Source: Vreelandella sp042466685
GTDB taxonomy: Bacteria; Pseudomonadota; Gammaproteobacteria; Pseudomonadales; Halomonadaceae
NCBI RefSeq assembly: GCF_042466685.1
Contig: NZ_CP170448.1
Location: 3,100,001 to 3,164,000 of the forward strand
Length of the DNA stretch: 64,000 bases
Direction of reading: 5' to 3'
The translations under genes and the position numbers were made by a program. Below the pieces are notes generated by a model. The model made no database searches. It was not told where the DNA came from and saw nothing but the letters and a program-made list of their open reading frames with translations. This document shows, one piece after another, positions 44,152 to 53,769 of this stretch (position 1 is the stretch's first letter; the number at the start of each line of letters is the position of its first letter).

Positions 44152-45717
44152 CTAAGCGGTCGGGCTTTCATCCTCTACCGGCCAGTGAAAACGCCGCGTG
44201 ACTCGCCCCTCTTCCAAAGAGACTAGATGAACGGGAAACCCCCACAGCTGCTGTAAATGGCGTATCACCGGATAAACGCTGCGCCCTAATGGCCGCCGGC
44301 TATCCTGAACGTGATGCAGCGTTAGCGAGCGATCCCCACGAATGGCAGCCTCCACCACTTGAATATTGGGCTCACGAACAGAGAGCGCGTATTGCGTAGC
44401 TAACGCTTCCCGAACCTGACGGTACCCCTGCTCGTTATGAATCGCTGCTACTTCAAGAGTCTCCACTTGATCATCGTCCACCACCAAAAACAGCTTATGA
44501 TCACGCATTACCTTCGGTGATAAAAACTGCTGAATAAACGACTCATCCTTGAAATTACGCATCGCAAACTCCAGCGTTTCCCGCCAAGGAGTGCCCGCTA
44601 TATCAGGGAACCACTCGCGATCCTCATCGGTGGGTGCTTCGCAGATCCGCTTAATATCCATAAAGATCGCGAACCCTAACGCATAGGGGTTAATGCCACT
44701 GAAGTGAGGATGATCAAACGCGGGCTGGTTAATAACCGCCGCATGCGACTGCAAAAACTCCAGCATCAGCCCCTCATCGACATTGCCATCGTCGTAGAGC
44801 CGGTTCATCAAGGTGTAATGCCAGAAGCACGCCCACCCTTCATTCATTACCTGGGTTTGCCGCTGAGGGTAAAAGTACTGCGCCAGCTTACGAACGATAC
44901 GCACGATTTCACGCTGCCAAGGGGCCAATAGCGGCGCATTCTTTTCAATGAAGTAGAGCAGGTTCTCCTGAGGTTCGGGGGGGTAATGGCCACCGCTGTG
45001 CAAGCCCAAAGGGTCATCGTCGGCATGCAGGCTGCCCGGTAGTGGCACTTCCCCGGCGGGCGTCTCGGGAATAGTACGCCAGAGCATATTGACCTGGGTC
45101 TGCAGGTAGGTTTCTCGCTCCTCCTGACGCTTCGCTTCCTCTTCGGCGGAGATCGGCGAGGGACGCTTGTAACGGTCGACCCCGTAGTTTTGTAGCGCAT
45201 GGCAAGCATCCAGCAACTGCTCGACGGCCTGGACGCCGTGGCGCTCTTCACACTTGGCGATATATTTACGCGCAAACACCAGGTAATCAACGATAGACGA
45301 AGCGTCGGTCCAGGCCCGGAACAGGTAGTTACCCTTAAAGAAGGAGTTGTGGCCGTAGCAGGCGTGGGCCATCACCAACACCTGCATCATCAGCGTGTTT
45401 TCCTCCATTAAATAGGCGATGCAGGGGTCTGAATTGATCACCAACTCATAGGCCAGGCCCATCTGGCCGCGTTTATACGCCTGCTCCACGGCCAGAAACT
45501 GCTTGCCGAACGACCAGTGGTGATAGCCCACTGGCATGCCCACGCTGGCATAGGCGTCCATCATCTGCTCGGTAGTAATGACTTCTATCTGGTTGGGATA
45601 GGTATCCAGCCGATACTCATCGGCGAGCCTAGCCAGCTCCGCATCAAAACGCTCCAGTACACTGAAGTTCCAATCGGAGCCAGTGGCAATCGGCTTACGC
45701 TTGCGGGTCGCACTCAT
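44152..45717 (-). CDS. SpoVR-family protein (YcgB-like)
   Basis: This is a 521-aa protein with the SpoVR pattern (YPNQIEVITTEQMMDAYASVGMP, HACYGHNSFFK, MNEGWACFWHY). The His/Glu-rich motifs look like a metal site but no activity is known. It is the third gene of the prkA-yeaH-spoVR operon, which is stress- and stationary-phase-induced in enterics. Confidence 0.93.
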   Translation of the reverse strand: MSATRKRKPIATGSDWNFSVLERFDAELARLADEYRLDTYPNQIEVITTEQMMDAYASVGMPVGYHHWSFGKQFLAVEQAYKRGQMGLAYELVINSDPCIAYLMEENTLMMQVLVMAHACYGHNSFFKGNYLFRAWTDASSIVDYLVFARKYIAKCEERHGVQAVEQLLDACHALQNYGVDRYKRPSPISAEEEAKRQEERETYLQTQVNMLWRTIPETPAGEVPLPGSLHADDDPLGLHSGGHYPPEPQENLLYFIEKNAPLLAPWQREIVRIVRKLAQYFYPQRQTQVMNEGWACFWHYTLMNRLYDDGNVDEGLMLEFLQSHAAVINQPAFDHPHFSGINPYALGFAIFMDIKRICEAPTDEDREWFPDIAGTPWRETLEFAMRNFKDESFIQQFLSPKVMRDHKLFLVVDDDQVETLEVAAIHNEQGYRQVREALATQYALSVREPNIQVVEAAIRGDRSLTLHHVQDSRRPLGRSVYPVIRHLQQLWGFPVHLVSLEEGRVTRRFHWPVEDESPTA

Positions 45718-45738
45718 AGCCCACTCCTCTACACACGG

Positions 45739-47028
45739 TCAAGACGACTGGCTTAAGCGGCGCTTAAACAACTCACGAAAGACCGGATAAATATCGCCCG
45801 CCTCCACAATTTGGCGCATGGCAAAGCGTTCAGGAAACTCTTTCACCACACTTTCGTACTCATGCCACAGTGACTGATGATCATGGGGCGTAATCTCCAC
45901 GTAGGAGTAGTACTGCAGCTGCGGCATAAGCTGTTTGACCAGCAAGTCGCGGCAAATATTGGAGTCGTCGTCCCAGTTATCACCATCAGAAGCCTGGGCC
46001 ACATATAGATTCCACTGACCCACGGGATAGCGCTTTTCGATAATGCTATTCACCAGGTTCAGGGCACTGGAAACAATCGTACCGCCAGTTTCCCGGGAGT
46101 AGAAAAACTCCTCTTCACTGACTTCCCGGGCGGCGGTATGGTGACGCACGAAGACCAGCTCGACTTTCTCGTAGTGCTTCTCCAAGAACAGATAGAGCAG
46201 CAGGAAAAACCGCTTGGCGATGTCTTTATGGTTTTGGGTCATCGAGCCGGAAACATCCATGACACAAAACATCACCGCTTGATTGGAGGGCTGTGGCTGC
46301 GCGCTAAGCTGGTGGTAGCGCAGGTCATAAGTATCAATAAAGGGTACGCCCGCGATACGCTTCTCCAGGCGCTCAATTTCGGCTTTCAGCTCAGTGATGC
46401 GTGCAGGATTGCGCAGTACCGGGTCTTTACGCTCTTCGGCCTCCAAGGCATCAATCGCTTCTCTTAGCGCCCGCTTAATCGGCGCGCGCATGGCAATACG
46501 CCGGGCATAGGCTTCGCGCATCGAGCGGGTAATGCTAATCCGCGACGGTACACCGTCCCGGGAGAGCCCCGCTCGCACCATTTTGACCTCTTCAAGCGAT
46601 TTCAACGGTTTACGTTGCAAATGGGGGAGCTCTAAACCGTCAAAAACAAACTCCAAAAACTCTTCGCGACTCAGTGTAAAAGCGAACTCATCGACGCCTT
46701 CACCCTGATTAGAGGCTCCCCCCTCGCCGGTGCCACTACCGCCACCCTGACCACCGGGACGGCGGATTTTGTCACCAGCGACAAACTCTTTATTACCGGG
46801 CGAAACGATATTACGCGCCCCGCCCGGCCCATGCTGGAAGACCGGCTCTGAGATATCCTTCGCCGGAATCGAGATTTTCTCGCCGCGCTCCATATCGGTA
46901 ATTGAGCGGCGGTTAACAGCCTCCTCAACCGAGCGCTTGATATGCTTACGGTAGCGCTCCAAAAAGCGCTGACGATTTACCGCGCTTTTATGTTTCGCGT
47001 TTGGCCTTCGATCAATAAAGTAGGTCAT
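45739..47028 (-). CDS. yeaH: YeaH/YhbH-family protein with VWA-like domain
   Basis: This is a 429-aa protein with a basic N-terminus (FIDRRPNAKHKSAVNRQRFLERY), a Gly-rich low-complexity stretch (about 85-110), and a C-terminal von Willebrand A-like domain with the MIDAS-type VMDVSGSMTQ. Works with the YeaG kinase in enterics. Confidence 0.93.
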   Translation of the reverse strand: MTYFIDRRPNAKHKSAVNRQRFLERYRKHIKRSVEEAVNRRSITDMERGEKISIPAKDISEPVFQHGPGGARNIVSPGNKEFVAGDKIRRPGGQGGGSGTGEGGASNQGEGVDEFAFTLSREEFLEFVFDGLELPHLQRKPLKSLEEVKMVRAGLSRDGVPSRISITRSMREAYARRIAMRAPIKRALREAIDALEAEERKDPVLRNPARITELKAEIERLEKRIAGVPFIDTYDLRYHQLSAQPQPSNQAVMFCVMDVSGSMTQNHKDIAKRFFLLLYLFLEKHYEKVELVFVRHHTAAREVSEEEFFYSRETGGTIVSSALNLVNSIIEKRYPVGQWNLYVAQASDGDNWDDDSNICRDLLVKQLMPQLQYYSYVEITPHDHQSLWHEYESVVKEFPERFAMRQIVEAGDIYPVFRELFKRRLSQSS

Positions 47029-47066
47029 ACGACCTCCTTAGACACCCATCTTAAGCATGCCACCCC

Positions 47067-48989
47067 TTACTGGGACTTGCGCACGCGCAGATACCACTCG
47101 GATAGCAACCTCACCTGTTTCTCGGTGTAGCCACGATCGACCATCCGCGCCACAAAGTCCTCATGCTTTTTCTGATCCGAGCGGGAAGCCTTGGCATTGA
47201 ACGAAATCACCGGCAGCAGCTCTTCGGTATTGGCGAACATCTTGTGCTCGATCACGCCCTTGAGCTTTTCATAAGACTGCCAACTTGGGTTCATGCCATT
47301 GTTCTGCGCCCTCGCCCGCAGCACAAAATTGACCACCTCGTGGCGGAAGTCTTTAGGGTTCGAGATGCCCGCGGGTTTTTCGATTTTCTCCAGCTCTTCG
47401 TTGAGCGCCTGGCGGTCTAGTAACTCGCCGGTTTCGTGGTCACGGTACTCCTGATCCTGAATCCAGAAGTCTGCGTAGGTCACATAGCGGTCAAAGATAT
47501 TCTGGCCATACTCGCTATAGGATTCGAGGTAAGCGGTCTGGATCTCCTTGCCGATAAAGTCCACATAGCGCGGCGCCATATACTCTTTGATAAAGCCTAA
47601 GTAGCGCTCAAACACTTCCGATGGCAACTGCTCGCGCTCCAATGCCTGTTCAAGTACATACAGTAAATGGACTGGGTTAGCGGCCACCTCGGTGCTGTCG
47701 AAGTTAAATACCTTGGAGAGAATCTTGAACGCAAAGCGCGTAGAAAGCCCCTGCATGCCCTCATCGACGCCGGCGGCGTCACGGTACTCCTGAATAGACT
47801 TGGCGCGGGGGTCGGTGTCTTTCAGATTTTCACCGTCGTAGACGCGCATTTTCGAGTAGATATTGGAGTTTTCCGGCGCTTTCAGCCGCGATAGCACCGA
47901 GAACTGGGCCAGCATGCGCAGGGTATCCGGTGCGCAGGGCGCGGCGTTAAGTGAAGAGTCCTCAAGCAGTTTTTGATAAATCTTGATCTCTTCGGTAACC
48001 CGTAGGCAATAAGGCACCTTGACGATATAAACCCGGTCAAGAAACGCTTCATTGTTGCGGTTGTTGCGAAACGCCTGCCACTCCGACTCGTTGGAGTGGG
48101 CCAGAATTACCCCATCAAAGGGAATCGCCCCCATGCCTTCGGTAGGGTTGTAGTTGCCCTCTTGCGTAGCGGTAAGCAGTGGATGCAGCACCTTGATCGG
48201 CGCCTTGAACATCTCCACAAACTCCATCAGCCCCTGGTTTGCCCGGCATAGGCCACCGGAGAAGCTGTAGGCATCCGGGTCATCCTGGGAGTAGAGTTCC
48301 AATTGGCGAATATCGACTTTACCCACCAGTGACGAGATATCCTGGTTGTTCTCATCCCCCGGCTCGGTTTTGGAGATAGCAATCTGGTTAAGCCGAGAAG
48401 GGTATAACCGCACCACGCGGAACTGGGAAATATCGCCACCGTACTCTTTCAGCCGCTTCGCTGCCCAGGGCGACATTACGCTGCGTAAATAGCGTTGTGG
48501 AATGCCGTACTCTTTCTCCAGCAGTTCGCCGTCCTCTTCAGGAGAGAACAGGCCCAACGGCGACTCGTAAACCGGCGAACCTTTAATGGCATAAAAGGGG
48601 ATCCTCTCCATCAACAGTTTAAGACGCTCGGCGAGTGACGATTTACCGCCACCTACCGGCCCCAGCAGGTAGAGAATCTGCTTGCGCTCTTCCAGCCCCT
48701 GGGCCGCATGGCGGAAGTAGGAGACGATCTGCTCAATGGCCTCCTCCATACCGTGAAACTCGGCAAAGGCAGGGTAGCGGCGAATCACTTTATTAGAAAA
48801 AATACGTGATAGACGCGGGTCTTTCGCCGTGTCGATCACCTCAGGCTCGCCTATGGCTTCCAGCATGCGCTCGGCGGCGCTGGCATAAACCTTCGGATCA
48901 CGGCGACAAAGCGCCAAGTACTCCTCAAGGCTCATGTCCTCTTGCTGAACGCGGGAAAAACGGTCTTGAACGTGATCAAAGATGCTCAT
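47067..48989 (-). CDS. yeaG: PrkA-family serine protein kinase (YeaG)
   Basis: This is a 640-aa protein with an AAA-type ATPase half (Walker A GPVGGGKSS) and a C-terminal kinase-like PrkA domain. First gene of the operon with yeaH and spoVR. In E. coli YeaG-YeaH affect survival under nitrogen starvation and acid stress. Confidence 0.95.
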   Translation of the reverse strand: MSIFDHVQDRFSRVQQEDMSLEEYLALCRRDPKVYASAAERMLEAIGEPEVIDTAKDPRLSRIFSNKVIRRYPAFAEFHGMEEAIEQIVSYFRHAAQGLEERKQILYLLGPVGGGKSSLAERLKLLMERIPFYAIKGSPVYESPLGLFSPEEDGELLEKEYGIPQRYLRSVMSPWAAKRLKEYGGDISQFRVVRLYPSRLNQIAISKTEPGDENNQDISSLVGKVDIRQLELYSQDDPDAYSFSGGLCRANQGLMEFVEMFKAPIKVLHPLLTATQEGNYNPTEGMGAIPFDGVILAHSNESEWQAFRNNRNNEAFLDRVYIVKVPYCLRVTEEIKIYQKLLEDSSLNAAPCAPDTLRMLAQFSVLSRLKAPENSNIYSKMRVYDGENLKDTDPRAKSIQEYRDAAGVDEGMQGLSTRFAFKILSKVFNFDSTEVAANPVHLLYVLEQALEREQLPSEVFERYLGFIKEYMAPRYVDFIGKEIQTAYLESYSEYGQNIFDRYVTYADFWIQDQEYRDHETGELLDRQALNEELEKIEKPAGISNPKDFRHEVVNFVLRARAQNNGMNPSWQSYEKLKGVIEHKMFANTEELLPVISFNAKASRSDQKKHEDFVARMVDRGYTEKQVRLLSEWYLRVRKSQ

Positions 48990-49191
48990 GAAACTCTCCT
49001 ATGGCCCATCCCCAGGCAGTCACCGTCAAGCCAAGTGTGTCGCAACGGCGTGCCAAACGAGGTGTCGCTTTTTTAGCGTAGTCAGCATTAGCAAAAAGTG
49101 ATGACTAAAACTTCAACGCTGCAGCGATATAGATAAGAGAATTATTCAGACGAATAGTTGCGTTAGTCCAGGCATCACCAATAAACGCAAA

Positions 49192-49242
49192 GCATGACCC
49201 AGCAACGCCGCTGGCATTGGCAGCGGCGTTGCTGGGTCATGC
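49192..49242 (-). terminator. Perfect 22-bp inverted repeat after the threonine aldolase gene
   Basis: Left arm 49192-49213 and right arm 49221-49242 pair without a mismatch around loop gcattgg. It lies 37 nt past the aldolase stop. On the minus strand it is followed by TTTGCGTTTATT, only a weak T run. Terminator function is likely but the stem is unusually long, so a mobile or structural repeat remains possible. Confidence 0.55.
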
Positions 49243-49278
49243 GTGACAAGCCGCGCCACAAAGAGCGCAACACCGCCG

Positions 49279-50325
49279 TTACTGCGCTAGTACCAAGCGG
49301 ATATCGGCTAGTAGCGCATCCAGCAGTTCAACGGTAGTGTTCCAAGCACACACAAAACGGGCTCCGCCTGCGCCAATAAAGGTATAGAAGGTCCAGCCTT
49401 TGGCTTTCAACGCTTCAATCGCCGGTAGCGGCAATTCAACGAAGACGCTATTGGCCTGGGTAGGGAACATAAGTGATACGCCCGGCAGCGCTTGCAGCCC
49501 TTCCGAGAGATAGCGCGCCATTTCGTTGGCATGCTGGGCGTTAGTTAGCCAGGCGCCGCTCTCTAACAGCCCTAACCACGGGGCTGAAACAAAGCGCATT
49601 TTGGAAGCCAACTGCCCCGCCTGCTTGCAACGGTAGGAGAAATCTTCGGCTAAATCACGATTAAAGAACAGGATCGCTTCGCCAAACGCCAGGCCGTTTT
49701 TAGTGCCCGAAAAACACAGCGCATCCACGCCTACCTGCCAAGTAAGCTCGGCCGGTGACATGTCTAAACTAGCACAGGCGTTGGCAAAGCGAGCCCCGTC
49801 CATGTGCAGTCGCAGGTCATGCTTATCGGCAATGGCTCGAATGGCCATTAGCTCTTCGCGAGAATAAAGGGTGCCCACCTCGGTGGCCTGGGTGAGCGAT
49901 ACCACTTTGGGTTTGGGGTAGTGAATATCGCTGCGTTTGGTGACCAGCGCCTCAATGCCTTCCGGTGTTAGCTTACCGTTGGCCCCCGGCGAAGTGAGCA
50001 GTTTGGCACCATTAGAGAAGAACTCCGGGCCGCCACACTCGTCGGTTTCGATATGCGCCAGCTCGTGGCAAATAACGCTGTGGTAGCTGCGCCCCATCGC
50101 CGAGAGTGCCAGTGAGTTGGCGGCGGTACCGTTGAAAACAAAGAAGACATCGCAGTCGTAGTCAAACATCTCGCGGAAGCGATCCGCGGCGCGGGCGGTC
50201 CAGAGATCGTTGCCGTAAGCCAAATCATCACAGCGGTTGGCTTCCAGCAGGTATTCCATCGCCTCCGGGCAGATACCGGAGGTGTTATCACTGGCTAAAA
50301 ATCGCGGGCTACACTCCGAGGTCAT
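49279..50325 (-). CDS. Low-specificity L-threonine aldolase-type PLP enzyme
   Basis: This is a 348-aa fold-type I PLP enzyme. The PLP Lys is in CFSGTKNGLAFGEA, and the conserved Asp-His pocket is seen as LHMDGARFANA. It cleaves L-threonine (or allo-threonine) to glycine and acetaldehyde. AAGGA precedes the ATG. No riboswitch was recognised upstream. Confidence 0.92.
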   Translation of the reverse strand: MTSECSPRFLASDNTSGICPEAMEYLLEANRCDDLAYGNDLWTARAADRFREMFDYDCDVFFVFNGTAANSLALSAMGRSYHSVICHELAHIETDECGGPEFFSNGAKLLTSPGANGKLTPEGIEALVTKRSDIHYPKPKVVSLTQATEVGTLYSREELMAIRAIADKHDLRLHMDGARFANACASLDMSPAELTWQVGVDALCFSGTKNGLAFGEAILFFNRDLAEDFSYRCKQAGQLASKMRFVSAPWLGLLESGAWLTNAQHANEMARYLSEGLQALPGVSLMFPTQANSVFVELPLPAIEALKAKGWTFYTFIGAGGARFVCAWNTTVELLDALLADIRLVLAQ

Positions 50326-50511
50326 GACGACAGTCCTTTTATCTGGCGATCGAACAGCGCGAGCTGGGTGCCACTCGCGCCTTTAATATCTAATTATGCT
50401 TAATAACTAGATTAGTCATTTAGTCTATCGCCATTTATGGGCTAACGTCACCTGCTCAACGTTCCTGCACAGAACTATCTCATGACGTACCGGTGATGAG
50501 GACAGGTTTCC

Positions 50512-50574
50512 GCGAGGGCGCTGTAAATCCATCCATGGACGCTACTTTCGCCATCCATGGCGAAAGACCCTCGC
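50512..50574. repeat. Structured intergenic element: two hairpins inside a 7-bp outer stem (REP-like)
   Basis: An outer stem GCGAGGG / CCCTCGC (50512-50518 / 50568-50574) encloses TCCAT-cc-ATGGA (50528-50539) and a 10-bp CTTTCGCCAT-cc-ATGGCGAAAG (50545-50566). Both inner hairpins share CCATCCATGG. It lies in the 305-nt gap between the aldolase start and the FadH-like gene end. Only one copy is in this window. The rest of the gap (50326-50511) is AT-rich and should carry the aldolase promoter; no gene is seen. Confidence 0.55.
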
Positions 50575-50630
50575 TTCAACCTGCCCTCACACCTAGTGAA
50601 TGGGCGTTTGTAAAATTTACTCTAACCAGC

Positions 50631-52652
50631 CTACAGGCCAGCGGCCAATCGAGTACCCTGCTCAATGGCGCGTTTGGCGTCCAGCTCGCTGGCTTCATCC
50701 GCGCCGCCAATAATATGTACCGCTGTTCCTGCACGCTCTAGCGGCGCCAACAGATCGCGCACCGACTCCTGCCCGGCGCACACGACAATGCTGTCAACGG
50801 CGAGCACTTGATCGGCGCCGTCGCGGCGAATGTGCAGCCCCTCGTCGTCGATTTTGAGGTATTCGCAGCCGGTGAGGGTTTTTACCCCCCGCTGCTTAAG
50901 CGATGCGCGGTGTACCCAACCGGTGGTTTTCCCCAGATACTTACCCGGCTTGGAGGCTTTACGCTGGAGCATGACAATGTCACGGGGAACCGCAGGCGGC
51001 GTCGGCGCTTTCAGGCCGCCCCGTTCGCCCACCGCCAAATCAACGCCCCACTCGTCACACCAATCGGCAATATCCAATGCCGGGTGTCCTTGGTGCGCCA
51101 GCAATTCAGACACATCAAAGCCAATGCCTCCCGCACCAATCACCGCCACTTTACGGCCAACGCGCTCAGGGGATTCAATCGCTTCGGCATAACTCAGCAC
51201 CTTGTCGTGATCGTAACCGGGCAGGCTTAGCTCCCGGGGTTGAACGCCGGTGGCCATGACCACCTCGTCAAATTCGGCAAGCGTTTCTACAGTGGCGGTG
51301 GTATTCAAGCGAACCTCTACCGCATGCTTCTCCAGCATTACCCGGTAGTAGCGCAGCGTCTCGTTAAACTCTTCCTTACCAGGAATCTTACGCGCATAGT
51401 TAAACTGCCCGCCCAGCTCGCTGCGCTGCTCAAATAAGACCACGCTATGGCCGCGGCTTGCGGCTGTCACAGCCGTTGCCAGCCCCGCCGGGCCACCGCC
51501 CACTACGGCCACCCGTTTGGGCGTTTGTGCCGGTTCAATGGTCAGTTCGGTCTCGTGGCAAGCGCGGGGATTGACCAAACAGGAGGTCAGCTTGCCAGCA
51601 AAGGTGTGATCCAGGCAGGCCTGGTTACAGGCGATACAGGTATTGATCTCTTCCGCCAGGCCCTGTTCGGCTTTGCGCACCCAGGCGGAGTCAGCCAGGA
51701 AAGGCCGCGCCATGGAGACCATATCCGCGTGGCCTGCTGCCAGCACACGCTCCGCCACCTCGGGCATATTGATGCGGTTGGTGGTGATTAACGGAATCGA
51801 TAGCGCCGATTTGATGCGCTTAGTCACTTCAGTAAAGGCAGCGCGGGGCACGCTAGTCACAATGGTAGGTACCCGTGCTTCGTGCCAACCGATACCGGTG
51901 TTGATCACATTCGCCCCAGCCGCTTCGATTGCTTGACCCAGCGTGACAACCTCCTCCCAGGTACTGCCCTCTTCGACTAAATCAATCATTGAGAGGCGGA
52001 AGATGATCACAAAACGTTCACCCACTGCCGCGCGAACCCGACGCACAATCTCGACCGCAAAGCGCATACGGTTTTCAAACGCCCCGCCCCACTCATCGTC
52101 ACGCTGGTTGGTGCGTTGGCAAATAAACTGATTGATCAGGTAGCCTTCCGACCCCATGATTTCAACCCCATCGTAACCCGCCTGTTGAGCAAGCCTGGCA
52201 CAGCGAACATAGTCGGCAATTTGTTGCTCAACCTCATCGCTGCTCAGCGCCCGAGGCATAAAGGGATTAATCGGCGCCTGAATAGCCGAAGGTGCTACCA
52301 GATCCGGCGAGTAGGCGTAACGTCCAGCATGGAGAATCTGCATACACAGGTGGCCGCCCTCGGCATGCACGGCATCAACCACCCCTTGATGCTCCGGCAA
52401 CTGCGCTTCATCAATAAGCGCGTTGGCTCCCTGGAAAACCGCGCCCTCTGGATTAGGCGCGATTCCGCCGGTGACGATCAGGCTGACGCCCTCCCGAGCC
52501 CGCTCAGCATAAAAGGCCGCTAAGCGTTCAAAGCCATTGGGGGCCTCTTCCAGATTGGTATGCATCGAGCCCATTAAGACGCGGTTGGGCAGGGTTAAAT
52601 GGCCAATGGCCAGTGGGCGAAACAGATTTGGGTACGCGGGCGTTTGGCTCAT
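50631..52652 (-). CDS. fadH: 2,4-dienoyl-CoA reductase (FadH)-like FMN/Fe-S/FAD oxidoreductase
   Basis: This is a 673-aa protein, the size of E. coli FadH. It has an N-terminal OYE-type TIM barrel with FMN (about 1-370), a [4Fe-4S] cluster motif (CIACNQACLD ... SCLVNPRAC), and an FAD/NAD(P)-binding half (VVGGGPAGLATAVTAASRG). FadH removes double bonds of unsaturated fatty acids. The ATG at 52652 has GGAG upstream; the reading from 52682 is not needed. Other members act on trimethylamine or steroids, so substrate is family-level. Confidence 0.85.
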   Translation of the reverse strand: MSQTPAYPNLFRPLAIGHLTLPNRVLMGSMHTNLEEAPNGFERLAAFYAERAREGVSLIVTGGIAPNPEGAVFQGANALIDEAQLPEHQGVVDAVHAEGGHLCMQILHAGRYAYSPDLVAPSAIQAPINPFMPRALSSDEVEQQIADYVRCARLAQQAGYDGVEIMGSEGYLINQFICQRTNQRDDEWGGAFENRMRFAVEIVRRVRAAVGERFVIIFRLSMIDLVEEGSTWEEVVTLGQAIEAAGANVINTGIGWHEARVPTIVTSVPRAAFTEVTKRIKSALSIPLITTNRINMPEVAERVLAAGHADMVSMARPFLADSAWVRKAEQGLAEEINTCIACNQACLDHTFAGKLTSCLVNPRACHETELTIEPAQTPKRVAVVGGGPAGLATAVTAASRGHSVVLFEQRSELGGQFNYARKIPGKEEFNETLRYYRVMLEKHAVEVRLNTTATVETLAEFDEVVMATGVQPRELSLPGYDHDKVLSYAEAIESPERVGRKVAVIGAGGIGFDVSELLAHQGHPALDIADWCDEWGVDLAVGERGGLKAPTPPAVPRDIVMLQRKASKPGKYLGKTTGWVHRASLKQRGVKTLTGCEYLKIDDEGLHIRRDGADQVLAVDSIVVCAGQESVRDLLAPLERAGTAVHIIGGADEASELDAKRAIEQGTRLAAGL

Positions 52653-52812
52653 CACGGGTCTCCTGAATTTTATTAGCGTCATTATAAAACAAATTCAAAC
52701 AAGCGTATGACATCCAGAGCATCACGTATAGTCCCTAGATACTTGGGCCAACCGCTTGCCCAGCGTGCAAATCCGCGGCACATTACCCGGCTAACGATAA
52801 GGAACCGTTGCT

Positions 52813-53730
52813 ATGCCCTTGATGTACTTTTTACCGCCGCTTGCCACCGTGCTTATCTGGTCGGGCAATATGACCATTAACCAGCTTAGCGTAGGTGCCA
52901 TCGCGCCTAGCAGCATCGCTTTTCTACGCTGGCTGCTTGCCCTGGCGGTGATGACCCCCTTTGTCCTCCCCGCTGCGCTACGACACCGCGACGAAATACG
53001 TCGCCAGTGGCCAAAGCTTGCGCTTTTGGGCTTGCTAGGCATGGGCCTGTGGCAGGGGCTGGCCTATGTGGCTGCCGAAACAACCACCGCGACCAATATG
53101 GGCATTCTTGCCGCCATGGTGCCACTGTTAACGGTGCTGCTGAGCGCACTGATTCTTCGCGAGCCGCCGACCCTGGGCGGCATTGTGGGCGGCGTGCTGG
53201 CCTTCGTCGGGGTTACAGTGCTCCTGGGCCGCGGCAATCCCCTCTCGCTGCTACAGCTACAGGTGGCCCTAGGAGATGCGCTGATGGTGGTAGCCGCCAC
53301 TTGCTACGCGCTATATGGGGTGATGCTCAAGCGCTGGTCGATGAATTTACCGCCCTGGGTGATGCTTTATGCCCAGGTCTGTTTTGCGGTGCTGTTCTTG
53401 TTACCGCCTTATTTGATGGGGCCAATGACACCTATCGATGGCCAAAATATCGGTCTGATTGTCTACGCGGGCATTCCTGCTTCGATCATCACCACTTTTT
53501 TATGGATGCGCGCGGTGCGCCAGATCGGTGCCAATCAATCGAGTATTTTCATCAACTTGATGCCGCTATTTAGCGCACTGATTGCGATGGCCTTCTTGGG
53601 AGAACAAGTGGCGGGGTTCCACTTTACCGGTGGGCTACTGATTCTGGCTGGGGTCATTATGGCGCAAACGCTGACACGCCCGTTAGCACGTGGTTTAACC
53701 TCGGATAAGCCTAGCAACGCCCAACAATGA
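52813..53730 (+). CDS. EamA/DMT-family membrane transporter
   Basis: This is a 305-aa protein with ten hydrophobic segments in two EamA repeats (IWSGNMTINQLSVG near the start, FLGEQVAGFHFTGGLLILAGV near the end). AAGGAA precedes the ATG. Substrate unknown. The next gene follows after 39 nt on the same strand, so they may be co-transcribed. Confidence 0.88.
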   Translation: MPLMYFLPPLATVLIWSGNMTINQLSVGAIAPSSIAFLRWLLALAVMTPFVLPAALRHRDEIRRQWPKLALLGLLGMGLWQGLAYVAAETTTATNMGILAAMVPLLTVLLSALILREPPTLGGIVGGVLAFVGVTVLLGRGNPLSLLQLQVALGDALMVVAATCYALYGVMLKRWSMNLPPWVMLYAQVCFAVLFLLPPYLMGPMTPIDGQNIGLIVYAGIPASIITTFLWMRAVRQIGANQSSIFINLMPLFSALIAMAFLGEQVAGFHFTGGLLILAGVIMAQTLTRPLARGLTSDKPSNAQQ

Positions 53731-53769
53731 TAGAATGGTCGTTTACTTCTGACGCTGGGAAGCCCTGAT

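Noticed and set aside
50326..50511. Glycine or threonine-responsive riboswitch upstream of the aldolase
   Set aside because: A gcgcgag/ctcgcgc stem is present, but the conserved cores of a glycine riboswitch are not seen.
50493..50741. 82-aa plus-strand frame over the structured element
   Set aside because: It runs through the hairpin element and into the antisense of the FadH-like gene, with no family resemblance.
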